Shown here: positions 7,950 through 15,662 of the stretch, piece by piece | Layout of the letters: every line of letters begins with the position of its first letter | Numbering within the stretch: the stretch's first letter is position 1 | Assembly: GCA_013822695.1 (NCBI GenBank) | Contig: PNKW01000028.1 | Location: 1-35,160 of the forward strand | Direction: 5' to 3' | Length of the DNA stretch: 35,160 nt | Origin: Erythrobacter sp. | GTDB lineage: Bacteria > Pseudomonadota > Alphaproteobacteria > Sphingomonadales > Sphingomonadaceae | Made by a program: the position numbers and the translations under genes | The notes under the pieces: generated by a model | What the model was told of the DNA's origin: nothing | Seen by the model: only the letters and a program-made list of their open reading frames with translations | The model's database searches: none

Positions 7950-8689
7950 CCCAGCTTCTCCATCACCTCATCCGAGATTTCGTAATTGCCCCAGACGGTC
8001 TGGACATCGTCATCGTCCTCAAGCGTGTCGATCAGCTTCATCAGCGTGGCCGCCGTGGCTTCATCGGCTTCCACCGTCAGCACCGGCTTCCACGCCAGCT
8101 TCACGTTGTCCGCCGGGCCGAGCACCTTTTCGAGCTCGCCCGCCACGCCGTGCAGCGCGTCGGCGGCGGTCCAGATCGTGTGGCCGTCCTCGGAGCTTTC
8201 GACATCATCCGCGCCAGCCTCGATGGCGGCTTCGAGCACCTTCTCCTCGTCGCCCGCAGCGGCCGAGTATTCGATCAGCCCGCGCCGCTCGAAGCCGTGG
8301 CTCACCGAACCCTCGCTGCCGAGGTTCCCGCCGTTCTTGCTGAAGGCGGTGCGGACATTGGTCGCAGTGCGGTTGCGGTTGTCGGTCAGCGCCTCGACAA
8401 TCAGCGCGACCCCGCCCGGGCCGTAGCCCTCGTAGCGCATCTCGATATAGTCCTCGCCGCCTGCCTGCGCGGCCTTGTCGATCGCGCGCTGGATGTTGTC
8501 CTTGGGCATCGATTGCGCCTTAGCGGCATTGACCGCGAGGCGCAGGCGCGGGTTCATGTCGGGATCGGGCATGCCCATCTTGGCCGCCACGGTGATCTCG
8601 CGGCTGAGCTTGGAGAACATCGCCGCGCGCTTCTTGTCCTGCGCACCCTTGCGATGCATGATGTTCTTGAACTTGGAATGGCCTGCCAT
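7946..8689 (-). CDS. yebC: YebC/PmpR family regulator
   Basis: This 247-aa protein has the full YebC length and its hallmarks: the [20 protein letters not shown] beginning, the DNPRLRLA-like [12 protein letters not shown] segment, the [19 protein letters not shown] core and the FERRGLI segment. Family members act as transcriptional regulators, and more recent work links them to translation through difficult peptide stretches. It is the upstream partner of ruvC, sharing a 4-bp overlap. The gap to the divergent protease gene is about 80 bp. Confidence 0.95.
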   Translation of the reverse strand: MAGHSKFKNIMHRKGAQDKKRAAMFSKLSREITVAAKMGMPDPDMNPRLRLAVNAAKAQSMPKDNIQRAIDKAAQAGGEDYIEMRYEGYGPGGVALIVEALTDNRNRTATNVRTAFSKNGGNLGSEGSVSHGFERRGLIEYSAAAGDEEKVLEAAIEAGADDVESSEDGHTIWTAADALHGVAGELEKVLGPADNVKLAWKPVLTVEADEATAATLMKLIDTLEDDDDVQTVWGNYEISDEVMEKLG

Positions 8690-8769
8690 TGGACGACTTC
8701 ACCGGAAATGTTGGAGACTTGGGGGCGGGCCTTACTCCGGCAGGCGCGGGGGACGCAAGGGTGCGCGCG

Positions 8770-9483
8770 ATGAGCCTGCGCGAGCGGGTTGATGACGTGT
8801 GTTGGTTCATCGCATGGCCGACCTTCGCCGCTCAGCCGGTTGTCTCGGCGCGAGGGCGGGCATTGGTGCTGCTGGCTGTCGTTCCTGTCCACCTGATGTT
8901 CGGCGCCGTCGTCCTTGCGCAACTTTGGCTTGCGAACCGGTTTGCTGGCGTGCTCCCCGCCCCCGACCCCGATCCCGAGAGCCTCGCGACCAGCCCGCTC
9001 GCCTTCCTGGTGATCGCACCGCTGCTCGAGGAGCTGGCGTTCCGCAGTTGGCTGACCGGGCGGGTCGCCGCCTTGCGCTTTGCGGCTTGCGGATTTGCGG
9101 CGATGGCGCTGATGCTGGCGGGCGTGTCGCTGCTGCCCGATCATGGACGCGCTTTGGCATGGGCGGGAGCGGCGGTGGCGCTGGCGGGCCTCGTGCATTG
9201 GAGCCTGACCCGCGAGCGCGCGGCTGCCCGCGCCGTGCCGCCCGCCTTCATCCGCCACTTCGGCTGGATCGTGTGGGCACAGGCGCTGCTGTTCGGCACG
9301 ATCCACCTCGGCAATTACGCGGATCTCACCAGCCCGCTCGGCCTTGCCGTGGTGCTGCCGCAGGTGCTCGGCGGACTGCTGCTCGCCTATATCCGCACAC
9401 GCGCAGGGCTGGCTGCGGCGATGGGGTATCACGCGGGGTATAATGCGGTGGTGCTGGCCGCCGCCGCTGCGGGCGTCGGCTGA
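8770..9483 (+). CDS. CPBP family intramembrane glutamic endopeptidase
   Basis: This 237-aa multi-spanning protein belongs to the CAAX protease/bacteriocin-processing (Abi) family. The three catalytic motifs are present: EE-x3-R (E87, E88, R92), F-x3-H (F175, H179) and H-x3-N (H221, N225). The ATG at 8770 is chosen because AAGGG sits nine bases upstream. The open frame extends back to 8689 but that part looks like leader sequence. The substrate is unknown, and no bacteriocin or prenylation gene is nearby. Confidence 0.88.
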   Translation: MSLRERVDDVCWFIAWPTFAAQPVVSARGRALVLLAVVPVHLMFGAVVLAQLWLANRFAGVLPAPDPDPESLATSPLAFLVIAPLLEELAFRSWLTGRVAALRFAACGFAAMALMLAGVSLLPDHGRALAWAGAAVALAGLVHWSLTRERAAARAVPPAFIRHFGWIVWAQALLFGTIHLGNYADLTSPLGLAVVLPQVLGGLLLAYIRTRAGLAAAMGYHAGYNAVVLAAAAAGVG

Positions 9484-9487
9484 GCGC

Positions 9488-9835
9488 TCAGACCCTGACC
9501 GCAGTCCCGCTGGCGCTGACCATCAGCATCGAGCCATTGGGCCCGATCACCTCGTAATCGAGGTCGATCGCGACCACCGCATTGCCGCCCAGCGCGGCAG
9601 CTTCGGCCTGCAATTCCTCGATTGCCTGCTTGCGCGCATCGGCCAGAATGCGCTCGTAGCTGCCTGAGCGCCCGCCGACGATGTCGCGGATATTGGCGAA
9701 GAGATCGCGGAACAGGTTCGCGCCGACGATCACTTCGCCGGTGACGATCCCGCAGTATTCCTGGATCGGACGCCCTTCAAGCGTCGGGGTGGTGCTGACG
9801 ATGACGCCGCGGGCGTCTTTCCAAGGGGATGCCAT
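9488..9835 (-). CDS. YbjQ/UPF0145 family protein
   Basis: This 115-aa protein matches the YbjQ-like fold, annotated in databases as a heavy-metal-binding domain. It shows [10 protein letters not shown] near the N-terminus, the [18 protein letters not shown] stretch, and the late [15 protein letters not shown] segment. The family forms a pentamer and its physiological role is unclear. GAGGAG nine bases upstream supports the ATG at 9835. It ends four bases from the convergent protease stop. Confidence 0.88.
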   Translation of the reverse strand: MASPWKDARGVIVSTTPTLEGRPIQEYCGIVTGEVIVGANLFRDLFANIRDIVGGRSGSYERILADARKQAIEELQAEAAALGGNAVVAIDLDYEVIGPNGSMLMVSASGTAVRV

Positions 9836-9911
9836 TGCTCGTGTCTCCTCTCAAGGCTGTCTTATGAGGATAACACAGCAGCGGGAAAGTTCAATGACAT
9901 CCCGCCAAGGC

Positions 9912-10148
9912 TCACGCCATGCCGAGCGCGGCCTTGTAAGTCTCCAGCAGCATGTCCTGCTCGCTGCGGTCGTCGGGTTTCATCTTACGCAGACGCACGA
10001 TCTGGCGCATGATCTTGGGATCGTAACCCACCGCCTTGGCTTCCATGTAGACGTCGCGGATATCGTCGGCGATGCCTTTCTTTTCTTCCTCGAGGCGTTC
10101 GATGCGCTCGATCAGCAGGCGCAGGCGGTCGTCGGCGGTTTCGGCCAT
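9912..10148 (-). CDS. gapR: GapR-like nucleoid protein (DUF2312)
   Basis: This 78-aa protein aligns by eye with Caulobacter GapR over the whole DUF2312 region: an N-terminal coiled coil ([18 protein letters not shown]), the [23 protein letters not shown] core and a C-terminal helix. GapR clamps around overtwisted DNA ahead of replication and transcription and stimulates topoisomerases. This copy lacks the N-terminal tail of the Caulobacter protein. GGAG eight bases before the ATG at 10148 fixes the start. It lies next to a DUF1244 gene and pyk. Confidence 0.9.
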   Translation of the reverse strand: MAETADDRLRLLIERIERLEEEKKGIADDIRDVYMEAKAVGYDPKIMRQIVRLRKMKPDDRSEQDMLLETYKAALGMA

Positions 10149-10230
10149 TGGGGGGGCTCCATCGGAAAATGAGAATCGGTTGGCGGGCGGAATAGCCAGA
10201 GCCTCGCGCCGATTGAACCGCCCGCGAAAA

Positions 10231-10542
10231 TTATTCCTGTGCGTTCTTCGCCACACTCGCGGCCATCCGGGCGAGCTGCTCCTCGGTCGCAGGGGTCTGG
10301 CGGGTCGCTTTCCACTCGCCGCTCGGCATTCCGTGGATCAGTTCGCGCGCCTGCTCCTTGTCGCCCGGATAGCCCGCATCGCGGATCCAGTCGGCCAGAC
10401 AGTTGCGGCAGAAGCCCGCGAGCCCCATCAATTCGATGTTCTGCGCATCGTGGCGGTGCCGCAGGTGGCGCACCAGCCGGCGGAAGGCGGCGGCGGCAGC
10501 TACGTCGTCCAGCGTATCGAGCGGATCGGCATTGCTATTCAT
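10231..10542 (-). CDS. DUF1244 family protein
   Basis: This 103-aa, mostly helical protein carries the DUF1244 core: [11 protein letters not shown], then [19 protein letters not shown] with a C-x2-C pair (C45, C48), and the [14 protein letters not shown] segment. No function is established for the family. The CxxC pair could bind metal or be redox active. It is divergent from pyk with a 66-bp gap and lies upstream of gapR in the same direction, possibly in one transcript. Confidence 0.85.
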   Translation of the reverse strand: MNSNADPLDTLDDVAAAAAFRRLVRHLRHRHDAQNIELMGLAGFCRNCLADWIRDAGYPGDKEQARELIHGMPSGEWKATRQTPATEEQLARMAASVAKNAQE

Positions 10543-10608
10543 TGTGGCTTATTCCTTGAGTTGAAATGCGCCTGTGCCATAGGCTCGGCGCAAGAGGGAT
10601 ACCCATTA

Positions 10609-12069
10609 ATGTCACGACGGATCGACCCGCGCGGCCGCAAGGTCAAGATTCTCGCCACCATCGGCCCCGCCAGCCGCTCGCCCGAGATGCTGGAGCGGCT
10701 GGTGCGCGCCGGGGCCGATGCCTTCCGCCTCAACATGAGCCACGGCACCCATGCCGAGCACGAGCCCGTGGTCGCGGCGATCCGCGCGCTCGAAAAGCAG
10801 TTCGCGCGGCCGATCGCGATCCTTGCCGACCTGCAGGGGCCCAAGCTGCGCGTCGGCACCTTTGCCGCTGGCCAGGCGGTGATCCGCCATTCGGGCCACT
10901 TCGTGCTCGACCGGGACGAGACGCCGGGCGACGAGAACCGCGTTTACCTGCCGCACCCGGAGCTGTTCGGGATCATGGAGCGCGGTCAGCGCCTGCTGAT
11001 CAATGATGGCAAGATCCGCCTGAAGGTGCTCGAAGCGGACGACAGCCGCATCCTGTGCAGCGCCGAGGTTGGCGGGGTGATCTCGGATCGCAAGGGCGTG
11101 AATGTCCCCGATGCCGAAGTGCCGATCCCCGCGCTGACCGAGAAGGACCGCCGCGATCTCGCCTTCGCGACCGAGCAGGGGGCGGACTGGATCGCGCTCT
11201 CCTTCGTCCAGCGGCCCGAGGATATCGCCGAGGCGAGGAAGCTCATCGGCACCCACGGCACCGCGATCTGTGCCAAGATCGAAAAGCCCAAGGCGGTCGA
11301 CCGCATCGAATCGATCATCGAGCTGGCCGACGGCATCATGGTCGCGCGCGGGGATCTGGGGGTCGAGCTCGAACCCTATGAAGTGCCGCCACTCCAGAAG
11401 CAGATCGTCAACGCGGCGCGCCGCGCGGGCAAGCCGGTGATCGTGGCGACGCAGATGCTCGAGAGCATGATCGAGGCCCCGACCCCGACCCGCGCCGAAG
11501 TCTCGGACGTCGCCAACGCGGTTTATGACGGGGCGGACGCGGTGATGCTTTCGGCCGAGAGCGCCGCGGGCGCATGGCCCGAGGAATCGGTCGCGATGAT
11601 GGACCGGATCGCGGTGCAGGTGGAAGGCGACGAGGGCTACAAGGCCCGCGTCCGCTTCCTCGAGACGACCCCCGATGCGACCACCTCGGATGCGCTGGCG
11701 CACGCCTGCATGACCATCGCCGACACCGTGCCGATCAGCGCGATCACTGTGTTCACCACCTCAGGTTCGACCGCGCGGCGCGTGGCGCGTGAGCGGCCCG
11801 CGACCCCGATGCTGGTGCTCACCCCCTCGATGCGCACCGCGCGCAAGGTCGCGCTCTTGTGGGGCGCGCATGCGGTGGCGACCAAGGACATCGGCAGCTT
11901 CGAAGAGATGATCGGCAAGGGCAAGCGCATGGCGCTGCGCCACAGCCTTGCGAGCGCGGGCACCAAGATGATCGTGCTGGCGGGCGTGCCTTTCGGGACG
12001 CCGGGGGCGACCAACTTGCTGCACGTGGTCACCGTGACCGGTGACGAGCTGGACAAGCACAAGGGCTAA
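10609..12069 (+). CDS. pyk: Pyruvate kinase
   Basis: Pyruvate kinase converts phosphoenolpyruvate and ADP to pyruvate and ATP in lower glycolysis. The 486-aa protein has KILATIGPAS, the substrate arginine in FRLNMSHG (R40), ADLQGPKLRVG, the signature AKIEKP (222-227) and MVARGDLGVE (244-253), then TQMLESM and the C-terminal allosteric domain. The open frame extends upstream, but the ATG at 10609 is the only start giving a normal N-terminus. A weak promoter-like pair, TTGAGT at 10556 and ATAGGC at 10579 with 17 bp between, lies in the gap from the DUF1244 gene. Confidence 0.96.
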   Translation: MSRRIDPRGRKVKILATIGPASRSPEMLERLVRAGADAFRLNMSHGTHAEHEPVVAAIRALEKQFARPIAILADLQGPKLRVGTFAAGQAVIRHSGHFVLDRDETPGDENRVYLPHPELFGIMERGQRLLINDGKIRLKVLEADDSRILCSAEVGGVISDRKGVNVPDAEVPIPALTEKDRRDLAFATEQGADWIALSFVQRPEDIAEARKLIGTHGTAICAKIEKPKAVDRIESIIELADGIMVARGDLGVELEPYEVPPLQKQIVNAARRAGKPVIVATQMLESMIEAPTPTRAEVSDVANAVYDGADAVMLSAESAAGAWPEESVAMMDRIAVQVEGDEGYKARVRFLETTPDATTSDALAHACMTIADTVPISAITVFTTSGSTARRVARERPATPMLVLTPSMRTARKVALLWGAHAVATKDIGSFEEMIGKGKRMALRHSLASAGTKMIVLAGVPFGTPGATNLLHVVTVTGDELDKHKG

Positions 12070-12073
12070 GGCC

Positions 12074-12370
12074 GTGCCCGCCGCCTATCCGTGGGACGCC
12101 GACTGGCACGGCATAGACGATCCGGAGCAGGCGCGCGGACTGGAGCGCGAACTCGCCCGCGAGCTGCCGCGCGACCACATCCTCGCGGGCCGTGCGGTAA
12201 CAGCGCTCGGACGGCGCGCAAGGCATGACGATGTCCTGTTCCTGCTCGATGACGGCACCTTCGCGCAGGTTCACCTCACCTGGAACGTCGAGCGCAATCC
12301 TGCTTGGCCTGCGACCGAAATCTACCCCGATTTTGCCGCATGGCTGGCCGTTCCGCCGCAGGATCGCTAA
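12074..12370 (+). CDS. Conserved hypothetical protein
   Basis: This 98-aa soluble protein follows pyk by 4 bp and is probably cotranscribed. I do not recognise a family by name. It is rich in Trp, Asp and Arg and ends with a WP-x-T-x-IYPDFAAW pattern, preceded by a predicted strand region (DDVLFLLDDGTFAQVHLTW). No signal peptide or membrane segment is present. The GTG at 12074 is preferred; a GTG at 12041 would lie inside pyk. Confidence 0.65.
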   Translation: MPAAYPWDADWHGIDDPEQARGLERELARELPRDHILAGRAVTALGRRARHDDVLFLLDDGTFAQVHLTWNVERNPAWPATEIYPDFAAWLAVPPQDR

Positions 12371-12386
12371 CGCGCTCGCCTGAGGC

Positions 12387-14033
12387 TCAAAACGACTGGC
12401 TGACCCGCACATTGATCCGCGGGGTCTTGTCTCCGGTATCGAAGCGATCTTCGGTGAGCGGCACGGCAATCTCGAAATCGAGGTCGAGATCGCGCGTGAT
12501 GTCAGTGCGGAAGCCCGCGCCGCTCGATGCCAGCGTCTCGCCCCCGCGCCCGGCGGCAAGGTTCGTGACCGTGCCCCCGTCGGCAAAGGCATAGAGCTGC
12601 ACATTGCGCACCGCGCCCAGCGCGCGCGGCCAGTCATAGCGCAGTTCGGCGAGGCCCGCCGCGCCTTCATCGCCCACAGCTTGCGCGAAATCGTAGCCGC
12701 GCAGAAATTGCGTGCCGCCCAGCGAAAAGCTCTCGCCGATCAGCACCGGGGCGGTGGACAGTTGGCCGATGCTCGACAGCTGGAGGCTGACGCGCGGCGC
12801 GATCCCGCGGCGCCAGTTGAGCCACCAGCCGAGTGTGGTGAAATCGGGCTCGGCAGCGATGCGCGAGGCGAGCGGGCTGCCGGTCGGCGTCGCCCCGAAG
12901 GTGTCAAGCCCCTGGCTCACCGTCGCGCGGCCCTGGAGATTGCCCCCTGCGAGCGGCGCGAAGCCGTAGAATCCGAGCCGCACCAGCGCGATCCGGTCGT
13001 GGCGGGCAAGCTGGCCGAAGCTGTCCTGCGCGAGATCCTGCAATTCGGCGCTGCCCTCGAGCCACAGGCTGCGCTTCTGTGCGCGCAGGACAGGATGGCG
13101 GATGCGGATGCCGCCCTGCCACGCCTCGCCGAGCAGCTCGCGATTCGCCAGATAGGCACCGGGCTCGGTACGCGAATAGGAGCCGAAGGCGCTGACCGTG
13201 GTGCCATAGTCGTTGATCACGACGCTGTAGCGTGCGCTGAAGAAGGCGAGTTCCTCGGGCTCGAACGGGGTGGACGAGAAGCTGAGATCGACCCGGTCGC
13301 GCGGCGAGATCAACCCGTTGGCGTCAAGCTCGATCCGCGCCCGGAACGGTCCGAGCGGCTTGGTGCCGTCGGTGGTGGCGAGCACGCTGCCGCCAAAATC
13401 GTTGCGCCGGGCATCGACCACCAGAATACGGCGCTCGCCCTCGCGCTCGAAGCGGGTCGAGCGGATCCACACCCCCGGCAGGTCGTCGGCCAGCAGCACC
13501 TCGCGCTGGAGCGCGGCGAGGGTGACGGGGCGGCCATCGGCGAGGCGTTCGAGCTGGCGGCGGATGGCGGGATCATCGGAGCCTTCGACCCGCACCCCGT
13601 CGATCCGGCCCTCCTCGATCCGCACCCGCAGCATCCCGCCGACCAGCGTCTGTTCGGGGATCCAGGCGGTGGCGAGGACATAGCCCTCCTCGCGCGCGCG
13701 CGCGGCAATCGCGTCGGTCAGGCGGCCGAGTTCGGCGCGATCGAGTGGGCGTCCGGCAAAGGGCTCGACCACGCTTGCGAAATCCGCCTGCCGCATCGCC
13801 ACGAGGCCATCGACCACGATCGCGCCGACATCGAGCACCGGGCCGCCGGCTTTCGTGAGCGGGGTGTCGAGCACCGGCAGCACCTCGATGCGCACCTGAT
13901 CGTCGGCGGGCAGGGCCTGCTCGTCGCGGTTGGCCTGGGTCTGGGGATTGGTGCGGTCGAACACGTCCTGCGCCGCCAGCGGCCCCGCCGCCAGCGCCGT
14001 GATCGCGCACCCCCATAGATTAACCCACCGCAA
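12387..14033 (-). CDS. ShlB/FhaC family two-partner-secretion transporter (TpsB)
   Basis: This is an outer-membrane beta-barrel that exports a partner protein or displays it at the surface. The 548-aa protein has a signal peptide (about 1-22, ending LAAQ), POTRA-like domains at about 65-225, and a C-terminal 16-strand-type barrel. It carries the LRGYD motif near residue 443, equivalent to the VRGY/F tetrad of the Omp85/TpsB superfamily, and ends in Phe as barrel proteins do. The start is a TTG at 14033; no ATG is available before the signal peptide. A GAAAGGG lies somewhat far upstream. No TpsA with a haemagglutinin-type N-terminal domain is visible. It is divergent from the FecR gene. Confidence 0.88.
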   Translation of the reverse strand: MRWVNLWGCAITALAAGPLAAQDVFDRTNPQTQANRDEQALPADDQVRIEVLPVLDTPLTKAGGPVLDVGAIVVDGLVAMRQADFASVVEPFAGRPLDRAELGRLTDAIAARAREEGYVLATAWIPEQTLVGGMLRVRIEEGRIDGVRVEGSDDPAIRRQLERLADGRPVTLAALQREVLLADDLPGVWIRSTRFEREGERRILVVDARRNDFGGSVLATTDGTKPLGPFRARIELDANGLISPRDRVDLSFSSTPFEPEELAFFSARYSVVINDYGTTVSAFGSYSRTEPGAYLANRELLGEAWQGGIRIRHPVLRAQKRSLWLEGSAELQDLAQDSFGQLARHDRIALVRLGFYGFAPLAGGNLQGRATVSQGLDTFGATPTGSPLASRIAAEPDFTTLGWWLNWRRGIAPRVSLQLSSIGQLSTAPVLIGESFSLGGTQFLRGYDFAQAVGDEGAAGLAELRYDWPRALGAVRNVQLYAFADGGTVTNLAAGRGGETLASSGAGFRTDITRDLDLDFEIAVPLTEDRFDTGDKTPRINVRVSQSF

Positions 14034-14178
14034 GATTGGGAAAGCCCTTTCAATCGTGAAGCAGCCTCACCCCTACATTTCAAAGGTTAACCAAGTCTCA
14101 GCCACATGATTTCTTAACCAACTCCGTAAACGCGGTGTCCGTGGATGGGCGGCTAAGGGCAGCAGTTGGAGAACCTAT

Positions 14179-15642
14179 ATGCGCATCTTGCAACGCCTTG
14201 TGCTGCCCCTTCTGCTGCTGCTGTTCAGCGGTGGCCCCGCGCTGGCGCAGGGCGCGGTGTGGACCGTGTCCGAAGCCAAGGGCGTCGTCACGGTGATCGA
14301 TTCGCAGGGGACGCGCCCCGCCAAGGTCGGAGCCCCGCTTGCTCCGGGTGCGACGGTGCGCACCGCCGCACGTGCCTCGGCAGTGCTGGTGCGCGGCAAG
14401 GAATTCGTGACGATGCGCCAGAACGCGCAACTGCGCATCGCGCCCGCCCAGCGCGAGCGGGGGATCGTCCAGATTCTGCAGGACTATGGCAGCGCGCTGT
14501 TCAACATCGGCAAGCAGCCCAATCCGCATTTCGGCGTGGATACCCCCTATCTCGCGGCCGTGGTGAAGGGCACGACTTTCGTCATCACCGTCACCAACGA
14601 AGGCGCGAGCCTTCAGGTGACCGAGGGCGCGGTCGAGACTTCGACGCTGGATGGCGGCGCGGTCGAGCTGATCACGCCGGGCAATGTGGCGATGATCGCG
14701 GCGGCCGATCCGCTGCGCATGGTGGTCGGGGGCGAGGGGCGCAAGGTGATGGATTCGCCCGCGCGTGGCACGGCTCCGGCTCCGTCGGCGGCTGCCCCTG
14801 CGCCTGCGGCCGGGGGTGCGGCTGAGCCGGCGGCTCCGCCGTCGCGGCAGGCCCTGCCCGAACCAGCGTTGGGAGCGCCTGATACAAGCCCGCGCATCGA
14901 TCAGGCGATCCTCAGCACCCCGCAGGATCTCGGCCGGATCTCGAACGGCTTTGCCGGCGGCGAGGTGGTGGTGCTGGCCGCAGTCATGGTCTCGGACGTT
15001 CGCGGAGAAGGCAACGCCGGGGGCAATTCCGGCGAAGGCACCGATGGTGGCTCGGGGGGGCGGCCCGATGACGGCGTGGTCTGCGCGGGCGGCACCTGCA
15101 CGGGTGGAGGTGCCGGTGGCGGCGCTGACAATGGCAATCCTCCCGAAGGCGCGGGGGACGGCAACGGCGGCGGCGCTGACAACGGCAACCCTCCCGAAGG
15201 CGCGGGCGACGGCGACGACGGCGGCGCTGACAACGGCAACCCTCCCGAAGGTGCCGGGGACGGCAACGGTGGCGGTTCTGACAATGACAATCCTCCCGAA
15301 GGCGCAGGCGACGGCGACGACGGCGGCGCTGACAACGGCAATCCTCCCGAAGGTGCGGGGGACGGCGACGACGGCGGCGCTGACAACGGCAATCCTCCCG
15401 AAGGTGCGGGGGACGGCGACGACGGCGGCGCAGACAACGGCAATCCTCCTGAAGGCGCGGGCGACGGCGACGACGGCGGCGCAGACAATGGCAATCGCCC
15501 CGAAGGCGCGGGGGACGGCAACGGCGGCGGCGCTGACAACGGCAATCCTCGTGAAAGAGCGGGTGGTGGCGATGACGGTGGGCTCGAGCGCCTTGTGATC
15601 GGCCTTGATTCGGCCTTCGGCACCTTCGCCCGTCGGGCCTGA
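14179..15642 (+). CDS. Exported FecR-domain protein with Gly/Asp-rich tandem repeats
   Basis: This 487-aa protein has a signal peptide (about 1-24, ending ALAQ) and a FecR-type domain at about 65-165, containing the typical TPYLAAVVKGTTFVI segment. An Ala/Pro-rich linker (about 195-235) and a Gly-rich section lead to nine acidic 17-residue repeats (residues 316-468), followed by a short tail (LERLVIGLDSAFGTFARRA). There is no membrane anchor, unlike sigma-regulator FecR, so this is an extracytoplasmic protein of the kind found next to CHASE2 sensors. GGAG eight bases before the ATG supports the start. The CHASE2-EAL gene follows after 20 bp. The repeats resemble neither RTX nonapeptides nor a named family. 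Confidence 0.85.
   Translation: MRILQRLVLPLLLLLFSGGPALAQGAVWTVSEAKGVVTVIDSQGTRPAKVGAPLAPGATVRTAARASAVLVRGKEFVTMRQNAQLRIAPAQRERGIVQILQDYGSALFNIGKQPNPHFGVDTPYLAAVVKGTTFVITVTNEGASLQVTEGAVETSTLDGGAVELITPGNVAMIAAADPLRMVVGGEGRKVMDSPARGTAPAPSAAAPAPAAGGAAEPAAPPSRQALPEPALGAPDTSPRIDQAILSTPQDLGRISNGFAGGEVVVLAAVMVSDVRGEGNAGGNSGEGTDGGSGGRPDDGVVCAGGTCTGGGAGGGADNGNPPEGAGDGNGGGADNGNPPEGAGDGDDGGADNGNPPEGAGDGNGGGSDNDNPPEGAGDGDDGGADNGNPPEGAGDGDDGGADNGNPPEGAGDGDDGGADNGNPPEGAGDGDDGGADNGNRPEGAGDGNGGGADNGNPRERAGGGDDGGLERLVIGLDSAFGTFARRA
15124..15582 (+). repeat. Nine in-frame 51-bp tandem repeats
   Basis: The GAC-AAY-(GGC/GAC)-AAY core recurs at 15127, 15178, 15229, 15280, 15331, 15382, 15433, 15484 and 15535, exactly 51 bp apart. 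Each unit encodes ADNGNPPEGAGDG followed by DDGG or NGGG. Units 4, 8 and 9 carry amino-acid changes (SDND, NRPE, NPRERAGG); most other differences are silent third-position changes. The last unit is the most divergent, as is common at array edges. No unit has a frameshift. Confidence 0.97.
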
Positions 15643-15662
15643 CCGGACCGGTCGCCGCCAGC

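Noticed and set aside
10072..10608. N-terminal extension of pyruvate kinase by about 180 residues
   Set aside because: The extension covers the minus-strand gapR and DUF1244 genes and has no kinase homology. The standard pyruvate kinase N-terminus begins at 10609.
14080..14125. CtrA-type binding site from two TTAACC elements
   Set aside because: The two TTAA cores are about 23 bp apart, not the 7 bp of the CtrA consensus.
15124..15582. CRISPR array or RTX calcium repeat
   Set aside because: The 51-bp units are contiguous and in frame with no unique spacers, and the peptide lacks the GGxGxDxUx nonapeptide of RTX proteins.
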